64,000 nt of DNA from Anabaena sp. 4-3 (GCF_001597745.1 NZ_LUHJ01000024.1:27720-91719), one strand, 5' to 3'; shown: positions 1 through 9,348, counted from the stretch's first letter. Numbers and translations are program-made. The notes: generated from the sequence alone by a model not told the origin.

Positions 1-1194
1 GCTCAAGCTGAAAGGGAGCAACTTATGCGAACTGTTGCTCAAAGAATTCATCAGTCTTTGAATCTTCAAGATATTCTTAACGCCACAGTTAAAGAAGTGA
101 AAGATTTACTTCAGGTTGATCGAGTTATAGTGTATCAGTTTGCCGCAGATATGAGTGGTAAAATCGTAGCAGAATCGGTACAACCTGGATGGAAGGTTTC
201 CTTGGGTGTAGATATTGAAGACACTTGTTTCCAGACAGGTGCGGGAGCAGACTATTATCTAGGAAGAAAAAGAGCGATCGCTAATATCTATGAGGCTGGA
301 TTAACTGATTGTCATATTCAGTTGTTAGAACAGTTTGATGTCAAAGCTAACCTAGTCGTACCAATTCTTTTAGAAGTAGGTGAAGAGTTTACTGGCCGTA
401 GCCTTTGGGGTTTGTTGATAGCGCACCAGTGTTCTACACCTAGGGAATGGAAAAAACATGAACTCGATTTGCTTGACCAACTTTCAATACCAATTGCGAT
501 CGCCATCCAACAATCTAGCATATTTCAGCAAGCCCAGAGTGAATTAGCTGAACGGCAAAAAGCTGAAATTCAATTAAGAAGTGCCTTGGCCGAAAAAGAA
601 GTTTTATTAAAAGAGATTCATCACCGCGTAAAAAATAATTTACAAATAGTCTCTGGACTGTTACTACTCCAGTCACAAACCCTCAAAGAACCGGAATTAA
701 TTAGAACATTAAGAGAAAGTCAGAACCGGATTGAGTCAATTTCTTTGATTCATAAGAACTTATATACTTCTCCTAATATTGGGCAACTGAATATTGCAGA
801 ATATATCTATAATTTAGCCACTAGCATCCTCATTTCTTATCAAATACAGCCAGGCAAAATCAATTTAGAAACTAATATTCAAGCTATTAATTTGAATGTT
901 GACCAAGCTATAGCCTGTGGTTTAATCATCAATGAACTATTTTCTAATGCTCTTAAGCACGCTTTTAAAGAAAGCCAGATTGGCAAAATCATGATTGCTT
1001 TGCATCGGTTTGATAATACTATAGAGATGATTATTCAAGACAATGGCGTTGGTTTATCAGATGACATAAATTGGAATAATACGAATTCGTTAGGTCTGTC
1101 TTTGGTTTATGACCTAGTGACAGAACAACTTGAAGGCACTATCACCATAGAACGGCTTCATGGAACATTATTTAGGATTCAATTTCCTCAGTAA
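1..1194 (+). CDS. GAF-domain sensor histidine kinase, cyanobacteriochrome-like (5'-truncated by window)
   Basis: The reading frame is already open at base 1, so the ATG at 25 is internal and the N-terminus lies outside the window. The visible part is a GAF domain (window codons about 15-165), a short coiled linker, a HisKA_2-type dimerisation/phosphoacceptor region (EIHHRVKNN, His codon at 619-621) and a HATPase with an N box (NELFSNALKHAF) and a glycine box (DNGVGL). The GAF carries two bilin-type cysteines: DTCF (Cys at 226-228, the DXCF motif) and a Cys-His pair (310-315) before KANLVVPI. In known cyanobacteriochromes the Cys-His cysteine binds the bilin, and DXCF proteins use a second cysteine. 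Bilin binding here is inferred. The hybrid kinase/regulator 21 bp downstream is the likely partner. Confidence 0.85.
   Translation, partial: AQAEREQLMRTVAQRIHQSLNLQDILNATVKEVKDLLQVDRVIVYQFAADMSGKIVAESVQPGWKVSLGVDIEDTCFQTGAGADYYLGRKRAIANIYEAGLTDCHIQLLEQFDVKANLVVPILLEVGEEFTGRSLWGLLIAHQCSTPREWKKHELDLLDQLSIPIAIAIQQSSIFQQAQSELAERQKAEIQLRSALAEKEVLLKEIHHRVKNNLQIVSGLLLLQSQTLKEPELIRTLRESQNRIESISLIHKNLYTSPNIGQLNIAEYIYNLATSILISYQIQPGKINLETNIQAINLNVDQAIACGLIINELFSNALKHAFKESQIGKIMIALHRFDNTIEMIIQDNGVGLSDDINWNNTNSLGLSLVYDLVTEQLEGTITIERLHGTLFRIQFPQ
274..281. repeat. HIP1 octamer GCGATCGC (example of many)
   Basis: The highly iterated palindrome GCGATCGC occurs dozens of times across the window, inside genes and between them (for example near 497, 1335, 6003, 12165, 14360, 52366 and 58390). 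This density is a cyanobacterial hallmark. Only one copy is given coordinates here. Confidence 0.9.
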
Positions 1195-1215
1195 ACTTTT
1201 ATTAATAACCAAGCG

Positions 1216-2727
1216 ATGGAACAAGCGAAAATATTAGTTGTAGAAGATGAAGTAATTGTGGCTAGAACGATTGCTAGTCAACTCACTCAATTAGGTTACA
1301 CCGTTATCGGTACAGCTTCTTCTGGAAAAGCGGCGATCGCCAAAGCATTAGATAGCAAACCAGCATTAATTTTAATGGATATTATTATCAAAGGGGAAAT
1401 GGATGGTATCGACACCGCTAGTTACATTCGTGAACGTTTAGATATTCCTATCATCTTCTTAACTGCCTATGGTGATGACGATACTGTGCAACGAGCAAAA
1501 ATTACCCAACCCTTTGGATATATTATTAAACCCTTCACTTCTAAAGATTTACGCATAGCAATTGAAATAGCTCTGTTAAAACATCGCCTAGAAAGTGAAC
1601 TCCGGGAAAATCGCGATCAGTTAGCGACTCTCTTAAACTCAATGAGTGATGCTGTGATTGCTACTAATGAGCATGGAATTATTACATTTATGAATCCAGC
1701 AGCCGAGAAGCTAACTGGATGGCATGAATCAGAGGCTTTGGGGGCAGATATTTCCCAAGTTTTTCATATTGTTGATGATGTTACAGAAACTACTATAGAA
1801 AACCCAGTTACAAAGGTTTTAAGAGAAAAAAAGGTTGTTTATTTAGAAGAATTTACATCCTTGATCACTAAAAATGGTCAACGAGTCCCAATTGGTGATA
1901 GTGCGTCACCAATTAGAAGATTACCCAATCAAGTCAATGGTGTAGTGATTGTTTGTTGGGATATCAGCGAACGGCGGAAAACCGAATTATTAGAACAAGC
2001 ATTAAATAAAGAAAAAGAACTTAATCATCTCAAATCTTTATTTATCTCTACAGTTTCTCATGAATTCCGCAATCCCTTAAGTGTAATTCAAACGGCAGTA
2101 GAACTGATAGAAATGCAAGGAGAAAATTTAACAGAAGCTAAGAAAAACACCTATCTCAAAAGAATTCAAGGAGCTGTGCAGTCGATGAAGCAACTCATGG
2201 AGGATGTGTTGTTTATAGGTAGGACTGAAGCTGGAAAACTGGAATGTAATCCGATTCAATTGAACCTGAAAGAATTTTGTCAAGAGCTAATTGAAGAATT
2301 CACCTCGGTCAGAACTAGCGGGCATGAAATTATTTTTACCTGTAATAACGAAAATACTCAGGCTCGCATGGATGAAAAATTATTAAATTGTATGTTAATG
2401 AATTTACTTTCTAACGCAGTTAAGTATTCACCTGAAAATTCAACAATTAAGTTTGAATTAATTTGTAACCAAACAGAAGGCGTAGCAACTTTTTGTATTC
2501 AAGATGCAGGTATTGGTATTCCTCAAGCCGATCAAGTGCGCCTGTTTGAATCTTTTTATCGAGCCTCAAATGCTAAAACAATTCAAGGGACTGGCCTGGG
2601 TTTAGTTATAGTGAAAAATTGCGTTGACGCTCACAAAGGTACAATTCGTGTGAGCAGTCAAGAAGCTCAAGGTACTACATTTACAATAGTTTTACCTTTA
2701 AACTCTGAATCCAAATCATCATCTTAA
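1216..2727 (+). CDS. Hybrid response regulator/histidine kinase (REC-PAS-HisKA-HATPase)
   Basis: A 503-residue soluble protein. Residues 1-125 form a receiver domain with the acidic pair ED near residue 10, phosphoacceptor Asp55 (ILMD), the threonine/alanine switch (FLTAYGD) and the conserved lysine (IKPF). A PAS domain follows at about 135-255 (NSMSDAVIATNEHGIITFMNPAAEKLTGW). Then come a HisKA domain with His282 in VSHEFRNP and a HATPase with N box (NLLSNAVKYSP), DAGIGI and GTGLGLVI. A REC domain before a kinase suggests it is switched by phosphotransfer from another kinase, most simply the product of the gene 21 bp upstream. The output target cannot be read from the sequence. No membrane segments are seen. 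Confidence 0.9.
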   Translation: MEQAKILVVEDEVIVARTIASQLTQLGYTVIGTASSGKAAIAKALDSKPALILMDIIIKGEMDGIDTASYIRERLDIPIIFLTAYGDDDTVQRAKITQPFGYIIKPFTSKDLRIAIEIALLKHRLESELRENRDQLATLLNSMSDAVIATNEHGIITFMNPAAEKLTGWHESEALGADISQVFHIVDDVTETTIENPVTKVLREKKVVYLEEFTSLITKNGQRVPIGDSASPIRRLPNQVNGVVIVCWDISERRKTELLEQALNKEKELNHLKSLFISTVSHEFRNPLSVIQTAVELIEMQGENLTEAKKNTYLKRIQGAVQSMKQLMEDVLFIGRTEAGKLECNPIQLNLKEFCQELIEEFTSVRTSGHEIIFTCNNENTQARMDEKLLNCMLMNLLSNAVKYSPENSTIKFELICNQTEGVATFCIQDAGIGIPQADQVRLFESFYRASNAKTIQGTGLGLVIVKNCVDAHKGTIRVSSQEAQGTTFTIVLPLNSESKSSS

Positions 2728-2819
2728 GAAATTACACTATAGTTATGTGACGGTGATGACTCATGAGGTGGGGCAAATATTTTGGTGAAATTGCCACAAT
2801 TAAACGTGTTAGTGCAGTG

Positions 2820-2874
2820 ATACCAGTCCTATAGGTTGTAGGCGGGTTTCCCAACCAACCTAGGTGACTGGTAT
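2820..2874. repeat. Palindromic element between the kinase and the LysR gene
   Basis: ATACCAGTC at 2820-2828 is inverted as GACTGGTAT at 2866-2874. An inner pairing of TAGGTTG with CAACC/ACCTA and a TAGGCGGGTTTCCC core give a long imperfect stem. The gene on each side ends here (the plus-strand kinase and the minus-strand LysR), so it could act as a shared terminator. There is no clear T-run, and the GGCGGGTTTCCC core resembles the dispersed element at 27411-27450. A dispersed repeat is therefore at least as likely. Confidence 0.5.
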
Positions 2875-2944
2875 TCCCCGTACTTGTTCGCAGAGTACCT
2901 GACGGTTGTACGAAGTTCATCAGGACTGCCTCCTGCCTGAAAAC

Positions 2945-3883
2945 TTACTCAACCTGAACGTATTCAGAAGCAACAGTTTGCTGAGTGGACGCTACGAACT
3001 TTTGTGCCGCATCTAGCAAATACTCATAGTAAGTACGAGCTACAATAGATAACTGTTTACCAGCCGGATAAACTATATACCAAGCCCGCTTCACAGGAAA
3101 ATATTGTACGTCCAAAATGCTGAACTCTGATGCGTCTGACAACAGGGTATGCCGAGATAAAACAGAAATTCCCAATCCGCCAGCGATCGCTTGTTTAATC
3201 GCCTCATTACTCCCTAGTTCCAGCTTGACTTTGACTGTAACTCCATGTTCATCTAAAAGGTTCTGTACAGCACGGCGTGTTCCTGAACCTGGTTCGCGCA
3301 TAATAAAAGGCTCATTAGTTAAACGCTGGATGGGAATGTTTTTTTCTTTTGCTAGGGGATGATTTACAGGTGCAAATACCACCAAAGGATTATCTAAAAA
3401 CGGTTGGCAATTCACATCTACGTGTTCTGGAACTTGACTCATAATGTACAAGTCGTCCATATTGTTCATCATCCGCTCTAGGATGCGTTCATGGTTGGTT
3501 ACTTGCAGCGAAATGTCAATTCCTGGATAAAGTTGACAGAAAGGCCCAAGTAAACGTGGTATGAAGTATTTTGCAGTTGTAATTACTGCCAAACGTAATT
3601 GCCCCTGTTTTAATCCTTTCAGGTCTGCCACCTTCATTTCAAACTGGGCGATATTATCAAAAATTTGTCTACACGTTGCAAACAATTCCCGCCCGGCTTC
3701 TGTCAAATAGAGCCGCTTTCCTACCTGCTCAAACAGTGGTAAACCCACAGATTTTGTCAGTTGCTTGATTTGCATGGAAACAGTCGGCTGGGTGAGAAAT
3801 AATTCCTCAGCAGCACGAGTAAAACTGCCGTGTCTTGCCGCCGCCTCGAACACCTTCAACTGGTGTAGGGTCGCCTGATTCAA
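2945..3883 (-). CDS. cmpR: LysR-family regulator of carbon-assimilation genes (CmpR/RbcR type)
   Basis: A 312-residue LysR-type transcription factor. An N-terminal winged helix-turn-helix (LKVFEAAARHGSFTRAAEEL, then TQPTVSMQIKQL) is followed by a periplasmic-binding-protein-like effector domain. This matches the cyanobacterial CmpR/CcmR/RbcR clade in length and in motifs such as FIMREPGSGTR. Members respond to photorespiratory or CO2-limitation metabolites such as 2-phosphoglycolate or RuBP and control bicarbonate transport, CCM or Rubisco genes. It lies 290 bp downstream of ccmO on the same strand, consistent with a CCM regulator. Which paralogue it is (CmpR rather than RbcR or NdhR) is inferred from this linkage. 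Confidence 0.8.
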   Translation of the reverse strand: MNQATLHQLKVFEAAARHGSFTRAAEELFLTQPTVSMQIKQLTKSVGLPLFEQVGKRLYLTEAGRELFATCRQIFDNIAQFEMKVADLKGLKQGQLRLAVITTAKYFIPRLLGPFCQLYPGIDISLQVTNHERILERMMNNMDDLYIMSQVPEHVDVNCQPFLDNPLVVFAPVNHPLAKEKNIPIQRLTNEPFIMREPGSGTRRAVQNLLDEHGVTVKVKLELGSNEAIKQAIAGGLGISVLSRHTLLSDASEFSILDVQYFPVKRAWYIVYPAGKQLSIVARTYYEYLLDAAQKFVASTQQTVASEYVQVE

Positions 3884-4081
3884 GGGTGATTCTCCTCCAA
3901 TAGCGATTTATCATTATAAAACTTGTATCACTCAACACTAATACATGACACAGCTGCACTCATACAAAAGTTATGAGTTCATTATAGATAAAACTCTATT
4001 CTCGCTATCAGAAGAAAATTATTTTCTTTATGGTGTTCAGAAGTTATCATCAAAAAAACAAGCAAAGCGTAAGATGCCTTC

Positions 4082-4190
4082 CAGCTGCAAGATGAATGCT
4101 GAATACTGAATGCTGAATGTGGAATGAAAATTTCCCATAAATTATCATTCTTTGATTAGCAATTCATAATTCATCATTCATCATTCCATA
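4082..4190. repeat. Short tandem heptad repeats between ccmO and the LysR gene
   Basis: Degenerate heptads of the GAATGCT/GAATACT type (about 4092-4130) and TTCATCA/TTCATAA type (about 4163-4186). They resemble the STRR families found in intergenic DNA of heterocystous cyanobacteria. The second array runs into the last codons of ccmO, so ccmO's C-terminal residues are partly repeat-encoded. Confidence 0.6.
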
Positions 4191-4962
4191 CTTCTTCTGT
4201 AATTTTTACAGGCAGGGTGGCTAAATCTGGCAACTGTAACACTTCCACTTCGGCTACTTGCTCTTTGATGTTCACTGGCAATCTTAAAGGCTGACGCTCT
4301 TCGATCCAGCAACTTGCTATTGGCAGGGTTTGCTCTAATTCATCTAGGGGTCGAGGAATCACCATAACTGCGTTCAACTCCCCAATTCTTTCTGCTTCAT
4401 ACATCCCAGCTTCTACTGCTACTGCCACGTTAGCTACAGAGCCACGAATAATGGCTGTACACAAGCCCGCACCAATTTTTTCATAGGATGCTAACTGGAC
4501 ATCAGCCGCTTTTAGCATGGCATCACACGCGCCTACCATTGCTGGAAAGCCCCGCGTTTCTACCAAACCAATCGCTTGGTTGCTCAATCGGCTGTATTTT
4601 CCCTCCTCCATGAATTGGTTCAGGCGGTTAGTAATTGGTAGGACTACGTCTAGATTAGGAAAAGGTCGAGGAATGACTAAACTAGAAACTAGCTGACCAA
4701 ACTGTTCAGCAGTTTGCACACCAGATTCTACCGCCAGTCGGACATCAGCAATTCCACCCCGGACGATGGCCGTACAGTGACCACTGCCAATTTTTTCATA
4801 ACCCACTAGGTGAACCCCAGCCGATTTCAACATCATGTCAGCTGTTCCCACAATCGCCGGGAAGCTGAGGGTGGATACTAACCCTAGGGCAGTATCCTTG
4901 AGGTGATCTCGACGATGGGATGTCTGGTTGGTGCTAATAGAACTTTTATTATATATCTCCAT
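4174..4962 (-). CDS. ccmO: Carboxysome shell protein CcmO (tandem BMC domains)
   Basis: A 262-residue protein with two bacterial-microcompartment (BMC) domains: about residues 27-110 ([37 protein letters not shown]) and 125-210 (AIGLVETRGFPAMVGACDAM, ASYEKIGAGLCTAIIRG). Tandem BMC proteins form pseudohexameric trimers in the shell facets or edges. CcmO is needed for beta-carboxysome assembly. It is the last ccm gene here, 32 bp after ccmN. The C-terminal tail after residue 215 is variable and ends in repeat DNA. In many cyanobacteria ccmO is unlinked; here it is operonic. Confidence 0.93.
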   Translation of the reverse strand: MEIYNKSSISTNQTSHRRDHLKDTALGLVSTLSFPAIVGTADMMLKSAGVHLVGYEKIGSGHCTAIVRGGIADVRLAVESGVQTAEQFGQLVSSLVIPRPFPNLDVVLPITNRLNQFMEEGKYSRLSNQAIGLVETRGFPAMVGACDAMLKAADVQLASYEKIGAGLCTAIIRGSVANVAVAVEAGMYEAERIGELNAVMVIPRPLDELEQTLPIASCWIEERQPLRLPVNIKEQVAEVEVLQLPDLATLPVKITEEVWNDE

Positions 4963-4994
4963 GTGAATTCTCCAGGATATTCACAACTTAACAC

Positions 4995-5768
4995 TTACTC
5001 AGACAGATCGTCAGATACCGGGTTGTTTAGGGCTTGTCTATGGGGAAACAATGTCACCAAAAGTCTTTTGATGCTTCCTTGTCCATAAATTTGAGTCCCG
5101 AAGCCATTAGGTGATTCAGTGGCTGTTTGACCAGGTTCTGAATCTTCAGGGCTGAGTTGTGTCAGGGTAGAGTCAGTAGAAGGCGTATTTTCTTCTACAG
5201 CCGCAGACTGATTTTCTGGTGTGGCTGGGGGTTCTGAGACAGAAATAGACTCTTGTTTTAATTCCTCAAAACCTGAAGCTGAAACGCTAGTTGAAGTGAT
5301 CACTTTGCTCTCATTTTCTTCTTGAGGCTGTTGGGTATCTGTCTCAGCAGTGCTATTAGTTGATGATGTTGGTGGTTCTGCTTCAGCAATCGGCTGACTG
5401 GGATCTCCTAAAATCGCACCTGGTGGCACTACTAAGCCTGGCGCAATCGAACATTGGAAAACCGTTGTTGCTGCCCCAATACAAGCATTGTTGCCAATAG
5501 TGCCTTTACCCACCATCAAAAAACCTGCCCCCAAGCTTGCACCTGCTTCTACCTCTATAGTTCCCTCATCAACTTGGAGAATTGACCCCATACCAATACA
5601 GACACCTGCCCCGATGATGATCTTGCTGTTTGTAGCCGCTTGGAGTATCACACCTGGTGCAATGACTGCACTTGGATGAATTATTACCTCGCCACTAATG
5701 TAGGAATCAAAGTTATGCTGGAGGCGCAGTGGCGGCACAGACATGGAAATTTTAACCTCGGAAGCCAA
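4995..5768 (-). CDS. ccmN: Carboxysome assembly protein CcmN
   Basis: A 257-residue protein. Residues about 15-135 are a left-handed beta-helix of hexapeptide repeats (VIIHPSAVIAPGVILQA, IIIGAGVCIGMGSI, CIGAATTVFQ). A long acidic Ser/Thr/Pro/Glu-rich linker follows (about 135-220). Near residues 228-245 lies an amphipathic peptide, GSIKRLLVTLFPHRQAL, which has the form of the CcmN encapsulation peptide that binds the shell. CcmN bridges CcmM-Rubisco cores to CcmK shell facets. It sits between ccmM and ccmO in the leftward operon. Confidence 0.92.
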   Translation of the reverse strand: MASEVKISMSVPPLRLQHNFDSYISGEVIIHPSAVIAPGVILQAATNSKIIIGAGVCIGMGSILQVDEGTIEVEAGASLGAGFLMVGKGTIGNNACIGAATTVFQCSIAPGLVVPPGAILGDPSQPIAEAEPPTSSTNSTAETDTQQPQEENESKVITSTSVSASGFEELKQESISVSEPPATPENQSAAVEENTPSTDSTLTQLSPEDSEPGQTATESPNGFGTQIYGQGSIKRLLVTLFPHRQALNNPVSDDLSE

Positions 5769-5893
5769 ATATCAATGGGGAATGAGGAATCGGGAATGGG
5801 GAATCGGGCATAAATCAATTCAAACTTCAAAATTCAAGAATTTTGGGGAAAAATCTCCCCTACTCCCTATTCCCTATTCCCTACTACCTTCTA

Positions 5894-7564
5894 CTATGGA
5901 CGCTGAATAATGCTTTCCAGTACCCGACGTTTGGCTTTGGGGTCGATGCCAATTAACCGCACGTATTCGCCGGCATATTCCGCTAAGGCAGATTCTACAG
6001 CCGCGATCGCCTCCCTTTCGGAATTAGCCGCAATTGTCCCGCAACTATTCCAAGAGCCTGTACGGAAACGTCGCTGGTCTACGTGTTCTAAGCTTAGTTT
6101 ATACCCACCAGCCAAGATTTGCCGGATTTGATCTACTACTTCCCCACTTAAACGGGTAGCGGTAGCTGTTGCGCTAGCTGTTGCGCTAGCTGTTGCCGTT
6201 GGCGCACTAGCAACCGTTCTGTGGCCATTGCCAGAGGAGACTACTTGGCCGTTCGGTCTTTGGATAATCGATTCTAGGACACGGCGTTTAGCTTTGGTGT
6301 CAATCCCAATCAACCGCACGTATTCGCCCTGGTGACTGTCCATACATTCTTCCAAAGCTGAGACAACGGCATTAGTAGAAGTTGCTTCGATGGGCTTGCA
6401 GCTATTCCATGAACCAGTGCGGAAACGCCGCTCATCTACGTGTTCTGTACCAATTTTGTAACCACTTGCTAGCAGTTGGCTAATTTGTTGTACAGTTTCT
6501 GCCGAGAGTTTACCACTACCAGAGCCGTTACTACTGTAGCTGGCACCATTACCGTTGTTGTAACTGCCATTTGTCTGACTAGCAGGAGCTTTGAAGCCGG
6601 TCGCACCTCCCACTACACCATCGGGACGTTGAATAATAGTTTCTAGTACCCGACGTTTACCTTTGGGGTCAATACCAAACAACCGCACATACTCGCCACT
6701 GTGGTCTGTCAAACAAGATTCCAACGCTGCCACCGCTTCGCCTACGGATCTGGCTTCAATTGGTTGGCAGCTAGTCCACGCACCTGTGCGGAATCTTCTT
6801 TGATCTACGTGTTCTGTACCAATTTTATACCCTTGGTCTAATAGATAGCGTACCTGATCTATGGTTTCTGCACCCAAGCTGCTTGCCACTTCACTACTCC
6901 TTTCTAACCCATTAACTTTATTAGTTGTATAAGATTTAACTTGTTCATTGAGAAGCGGAGAAATACACTTGCTATCCGCAGCACAAAGATATCCAGTCCG
7001 CAATGCTTGATTAATGCCAATAACATGATGTGCAAAATCCTTGTCTTGGGGTTGCACATCTGGCAAGCGATCAGCTTGCTTTTGGGTAGTAATGATCGCT
7101 CCTGAAGGAACATACTTACCAGGGGGAACTTCTACATCCTTAATTAAAGCGTGCATCATCACGATGCAGCCTGCTCCTACTCTGGCATTAAATACCGTCG
7201 AGCGAAAACCAATAAATGAATTATCCCCAACATAAGCCGGCCCATGAATCAATGCCATGTGGGTAATAGAAGCATTTTTACCCACCCAAACCGAGTATTC
7301 TAGGCCGTCATCGCCCATTACTCGCCCTTGCTCTAACCCATGAATAACTACACCATCTTGAATATTGGTATTTTCTCCAATATGAAAAGGTGTACCTTCA
7401 TCGGCTCTGATGGAAGTTCCTGGAGCAATAATGACATTTGCACCTATCCGAACATCCCCAATAATGTTGGAAAAAGAATGTACAAATGCGGTCTCATGGA
7501 TTTTGGCTTCTGCTAAATTTCTCGACCACGGGGTTGGGGGTGCCGCCGTGCTGCGGACTGCCAT
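5894..7564 (-). CDS. ccmM: Carboxysome scaffold/gamma-carbonic anhydrase CcmM with three SSU-like repeats
   Basis: A 556-residue protein. Residues 1-200 form a gamma-carbonic-anhydrase beta-helix with candidate zinc ligands His75 (VVIHG), His102 and His107 (ITHMALIHG). Cys194 and Cys200 (YLCAADSKC) correspond to the redox disulfide known to switch CcmM carbonic anhydrase activity. Three Rubisco-small-subunit-like modules follow (about 229-315, 353-437 and 470-556), each with GYK, EHVDxRRFRTG and GEYVRLxGID. They are joined by Ser/Gly/Asn- and Ala/Thr-rich linkers and cross-link Rubisco. A strong internal ribosome site at codon 226 should give a short isoform (separate entry). Confidence 0.96.
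   Translation of the reverse strand: MAVRSTAAPPTPWSRNLAEAKIHETAFVHSFSNIIGDVRIGANVIIAPGTSIRADEGTPFHIGENTNIQDGVVIHGLEQGRVMGDDGLEYSVWVGKNASITHMALIHGPAYVGDNSFIGFRSTVFNARVGAGCIVMMHALIKDVEVPPGKYVPSGAIITTQKQADRLPDVQPQDKDFAHHVIGINQALRTGYLCAADSKCISPLLNEQVKSYTTNKVNGLERSSEVASSLGAETIDQVRYLLDQGYKIGTEHVDQRRFRTGAWTSCQPIEARSVGEAVAALESCLTDHSGEYVRLFGIDPKGKRRVLETIIQRPDGVVGGATGFKAPASQTNGSYNNGNGASYSSNGSGSGKLSAETVQQISQLLASGYKIGTEHVDERRFRTGSWNSCKPIEATSTNAVVSALEECMDSHQGEYVRLIGIDTKAKRRVLESIIQRPNGQVVSSGNGHRTVASAPTATASATASATATATRLSGEVVDQIRQILAGGYKLSLEHVDQRRFRTGSWNSCGTIAANSEREAIAAVESALAEYAGEYVRLIGIDPKAKRRVLESIIQRP
6887..6904 (-). promoter_or_regulatory. Internal ribosome-binding site and GTG start for the short CcmM isoform
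   Basis: On the minus strand the purine-rich GAAAGGAG (6904-6897) lies 7 nt before an in-frame GTG (6889-6887), codon 226 of ccmM (Val226 in SSEVASS). Starting there would give a 331-residue protein with only the three SSU-like modules. This corresponds to the short CcmM (M35-type) isoform known from other beta-cyanobacteria. Position and spacing are seen; use of the site is inferred. Confidence 0.7.
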
Positions 7565-7636
7565 TGCGAGATTCCTCCTAAATTAAGCTTATTATCTGGA
7601 GTCCATAGTCTATAGACCTTGACTATTGACTAATGA

Positions 7637-7939
7637 CTACCTATATTGGTCTTTTTTGCTGTAAATGAGACGATCTTCCAGGTGAATAGTATCAATTATC
7701 GCCACTACTGCTGCATCTAATGGACGCTGTTCATTACCCAGCACTTGACGAGCAGCACTACCACGACTAATTAGTACCCACTCATCTACTCCTGCACCAA
7801 CGCTATCTGCTGCTACCTCATACTGTTGCAGGAGGTTTCCTTCTTCATCTACTAATTGCAACAAAAGTAGCTTCACACCTCGAAGACTAGGATCTTTCTG
7901 TGTGCTAACTACTGTGCCACGAACTTTGGCAATTTGCAT
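7637..7939 (-). CDS. ccmL: Carboxysome pentameric vertex protein CcmL
   Basis: A 100-residue EutN/CcmL-family protein. It begins MQIAKVRGTVVSTQKDPSLRG and contains the family core (LLLLQLVD, GAGVDEWVLISRGSAAR, DAAVVAIIDTI). CcmL pentamers cap the icosahedral vertices of the beta-carboxysome. The gene starts 6 bp after ccmK1 and is followed after 72 bp by ccmM, so it is co-transcribed. The length matches the family. Confidence 0.96.
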   Translation of the reverse strand: MQIAKVRGTVVSTQKDPSLRGVKLLLLQLVDEEGNLLQQYEVAADSVGAGVDEWVLISRGSAARQVLGNEQRPLDAAVVAIIDTIHLEDRLIYSKKDQYR

Positions 7940-7945
7940 TATGAA

Positions 7946-8293
7946 TTACGGTCTTCTACCACCAAAGGGACGAATTGCATTCACATTTTCCCGGAATTGC
8001 TCTACGTCTTCTGTATATCGAATTGGGAGAACATATTCCAAGTTCTCATGAGGACGAGCAATGATATGAGTAGACAATACTTGTCCACCGTTAACCCGCT
8101 TGACAGATTCCACACCTGCTGCTACTGAAGCTTGAACTTCAGACACATCTCCTCTAACAATTACTGTCACCCGACCACTACCAATTTTTTCGTAGCCTAC
8201 TAAGGTGACTCGCGCAGCTTTTACCATCGCGTCTGCTGCTTCTACTACTGCTGGAAAGCCCAGCGTTTCTACCATTCCAACTGCAATTGACAT
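7946..8293 (-). CDS. ccmK1: Carboxysome shell hexamer protein CcmK1
   Basis: A 115-residue single-BMC-domain protein ([57 protein letters not shown]) with a C-terminal extension after [11 protein letters not shown]. It makes the hexagonal facets of the shell. It is nearly identical to the upstream ccmK2 over the BMC domain and longer at the C-terminus. The paralogue number follows the usual ccmK2-ccmK1-ccmL order and the longer tail. Confidence 0.93.
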   Translation of the reverse strand: MSIAVGMVETLGFPAVVEAADAMVKAARVTLVGYEKIGSGRVTVIVRGDVSEVQASVAAGVESVKRVNGGQVLSTHIIARPHENLEYVLPIRYTEDVEQFRENVNAIRPFGGRRP

Positions 8294-8382
8294 CCGTTTG
8301 TTTCCTTGATCAAATTTCTCGCCCTGGACTTAAGTGATGCTCAAGAAGGCAACCCCGTTAATTACTTTTTTTTAATCAGCTT

Positions 8383-8691
8383 TTAGGTACGGAATTGTTC
8401 CACAGCTTCTGTGTAACGAATCGGTAAGACGTATTCTAAGTTTTCGTGGGGACGAGCAATGATGTGTGTTGAGACAACTTCACCACCATTCACTCTTCTG
8501 GCTGCTTCAATCCCAGCTGCTACTGAGGCTTGTACCTCAGATACATCTCCCCGCACAATTACTGTAACTCTTGCACTACCAATTTTTTCATATCCTACCA
8601 AAGTTACGCGCGCAGCTTTCACCATCGCGTCTGCTGCTTCTACTACTGCGGGAAATCCCTTAGTTTCAATCATTCCAACTGCAATTGGCAT
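8383..8691 (-). CDS. ccmK2: Carboxysome shell hexamer protein CcmK2
   Basis: A 102-residue BMC-domain protein, [20 protein letters not shown], with the pore-side [14 protein letters not shown] segment and the [17 protein letters not shown] finish. It is the first gene of the leftward ccm operon and normally the most abundant shell protein. It is 89 bp from ccmK1, so RNA processing or differential translation between the two is possible. Its promoter should lie in the 657-bp gap shared with ndhF4. Confidence 0.93.
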   Translation of the reverse strand: MPIAVGMIETKGFPAVVEAADAMVKAARVTLVGYEKIGSARVTVIVRGDVSEVQASVAAGIEAARRVNGGEVVSTHIIARPHENLEYVLPIRYTEAVEQFRT

Positions 8692-9348
8692 CCCAGAACT
8701 CCTACAAAAATTAATCCAATCAGTATTGTGGTGTGAAATTTTGGACGGGGAAGCTCATCTTGAGCTACAAAAACACTTCCAAACTAAGCATAGGAAAGCT
8801 TGGCATCTCTGGCAATATAAATTAGTATAATAGTTTATAATTAAAAAGTTTAAAAAAACTTAACAAAATTTTGTACTTGTGTTCTGGGCAATCAAAGTTC
8901 ATTGATTTCTAGAGCAACCACTTATGCTTTATAATTTTTTTATGACATTCATAGACAAATATTGATAACCAAGACAAATTATGTCTGGGGGGAATAGTAA
9001 CAGGCTGTAGCTTTTGCTGTCTCTGTCTTTCCTCAATCTTCTATTTGAAACCAAAAGTGTCTAAACAATATATAACTTTTTCTTATAAGTCATATAAATT
9101 TATTTGTAGAAAACCGTAACATACATTTTTGCCAAAGATATAGATGTAATCAGAACGAATGTTTTTGAGTTAAACGCCTGTGTTTAATTAAAGGTTACTA
9201 AAGCTAACTAAGTAAAACATAGGCATTAAACTTGAAAAATTAAGAAAGTTAAAAAAAGCGTAGTTTTTGGCAAAAGTGATTATTTTTAATAAATGATTAT
9301 TGTAAGAGTTTAAAAAAGATTAAGGCTGAGTCATCAAGGGAAATCTAA
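8692..9348. promoter_or_regulatory. Divergent intergenic region between ccmK2 and ndhF4
   Basis: 657 bp, strongly AT-rich, with no credible ORF. It must carry the promoters of the leftward ccm operon and rightward ndhF4. An inverted repeat ATCAA-N6-TTGAT at 8891-8906, and several TTA/TAA pairs with LysR-like spacing, are candidate operators for a CmpR/NdhR-type regulator. These motifs are short and may be chance in such AT-rich DNA. A purine-rich AAGGGAAA just before 9349 is the likely ndhF4 ribosome site. Confidence 0.55.

Noticed and set aside
7946..8691. Direct repeat of about 300 bp
   Set aside because: These are the two paralogous ccmK genes; the similarity is explained by gene duplication.
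8891..8906. NtcA or NdhR operator
   Set aside because: The inverted repeat is ATCAA-N6-TTGAT, and no GTA-N8-TAC NtcA consensus is present; too weak to name a regulator.
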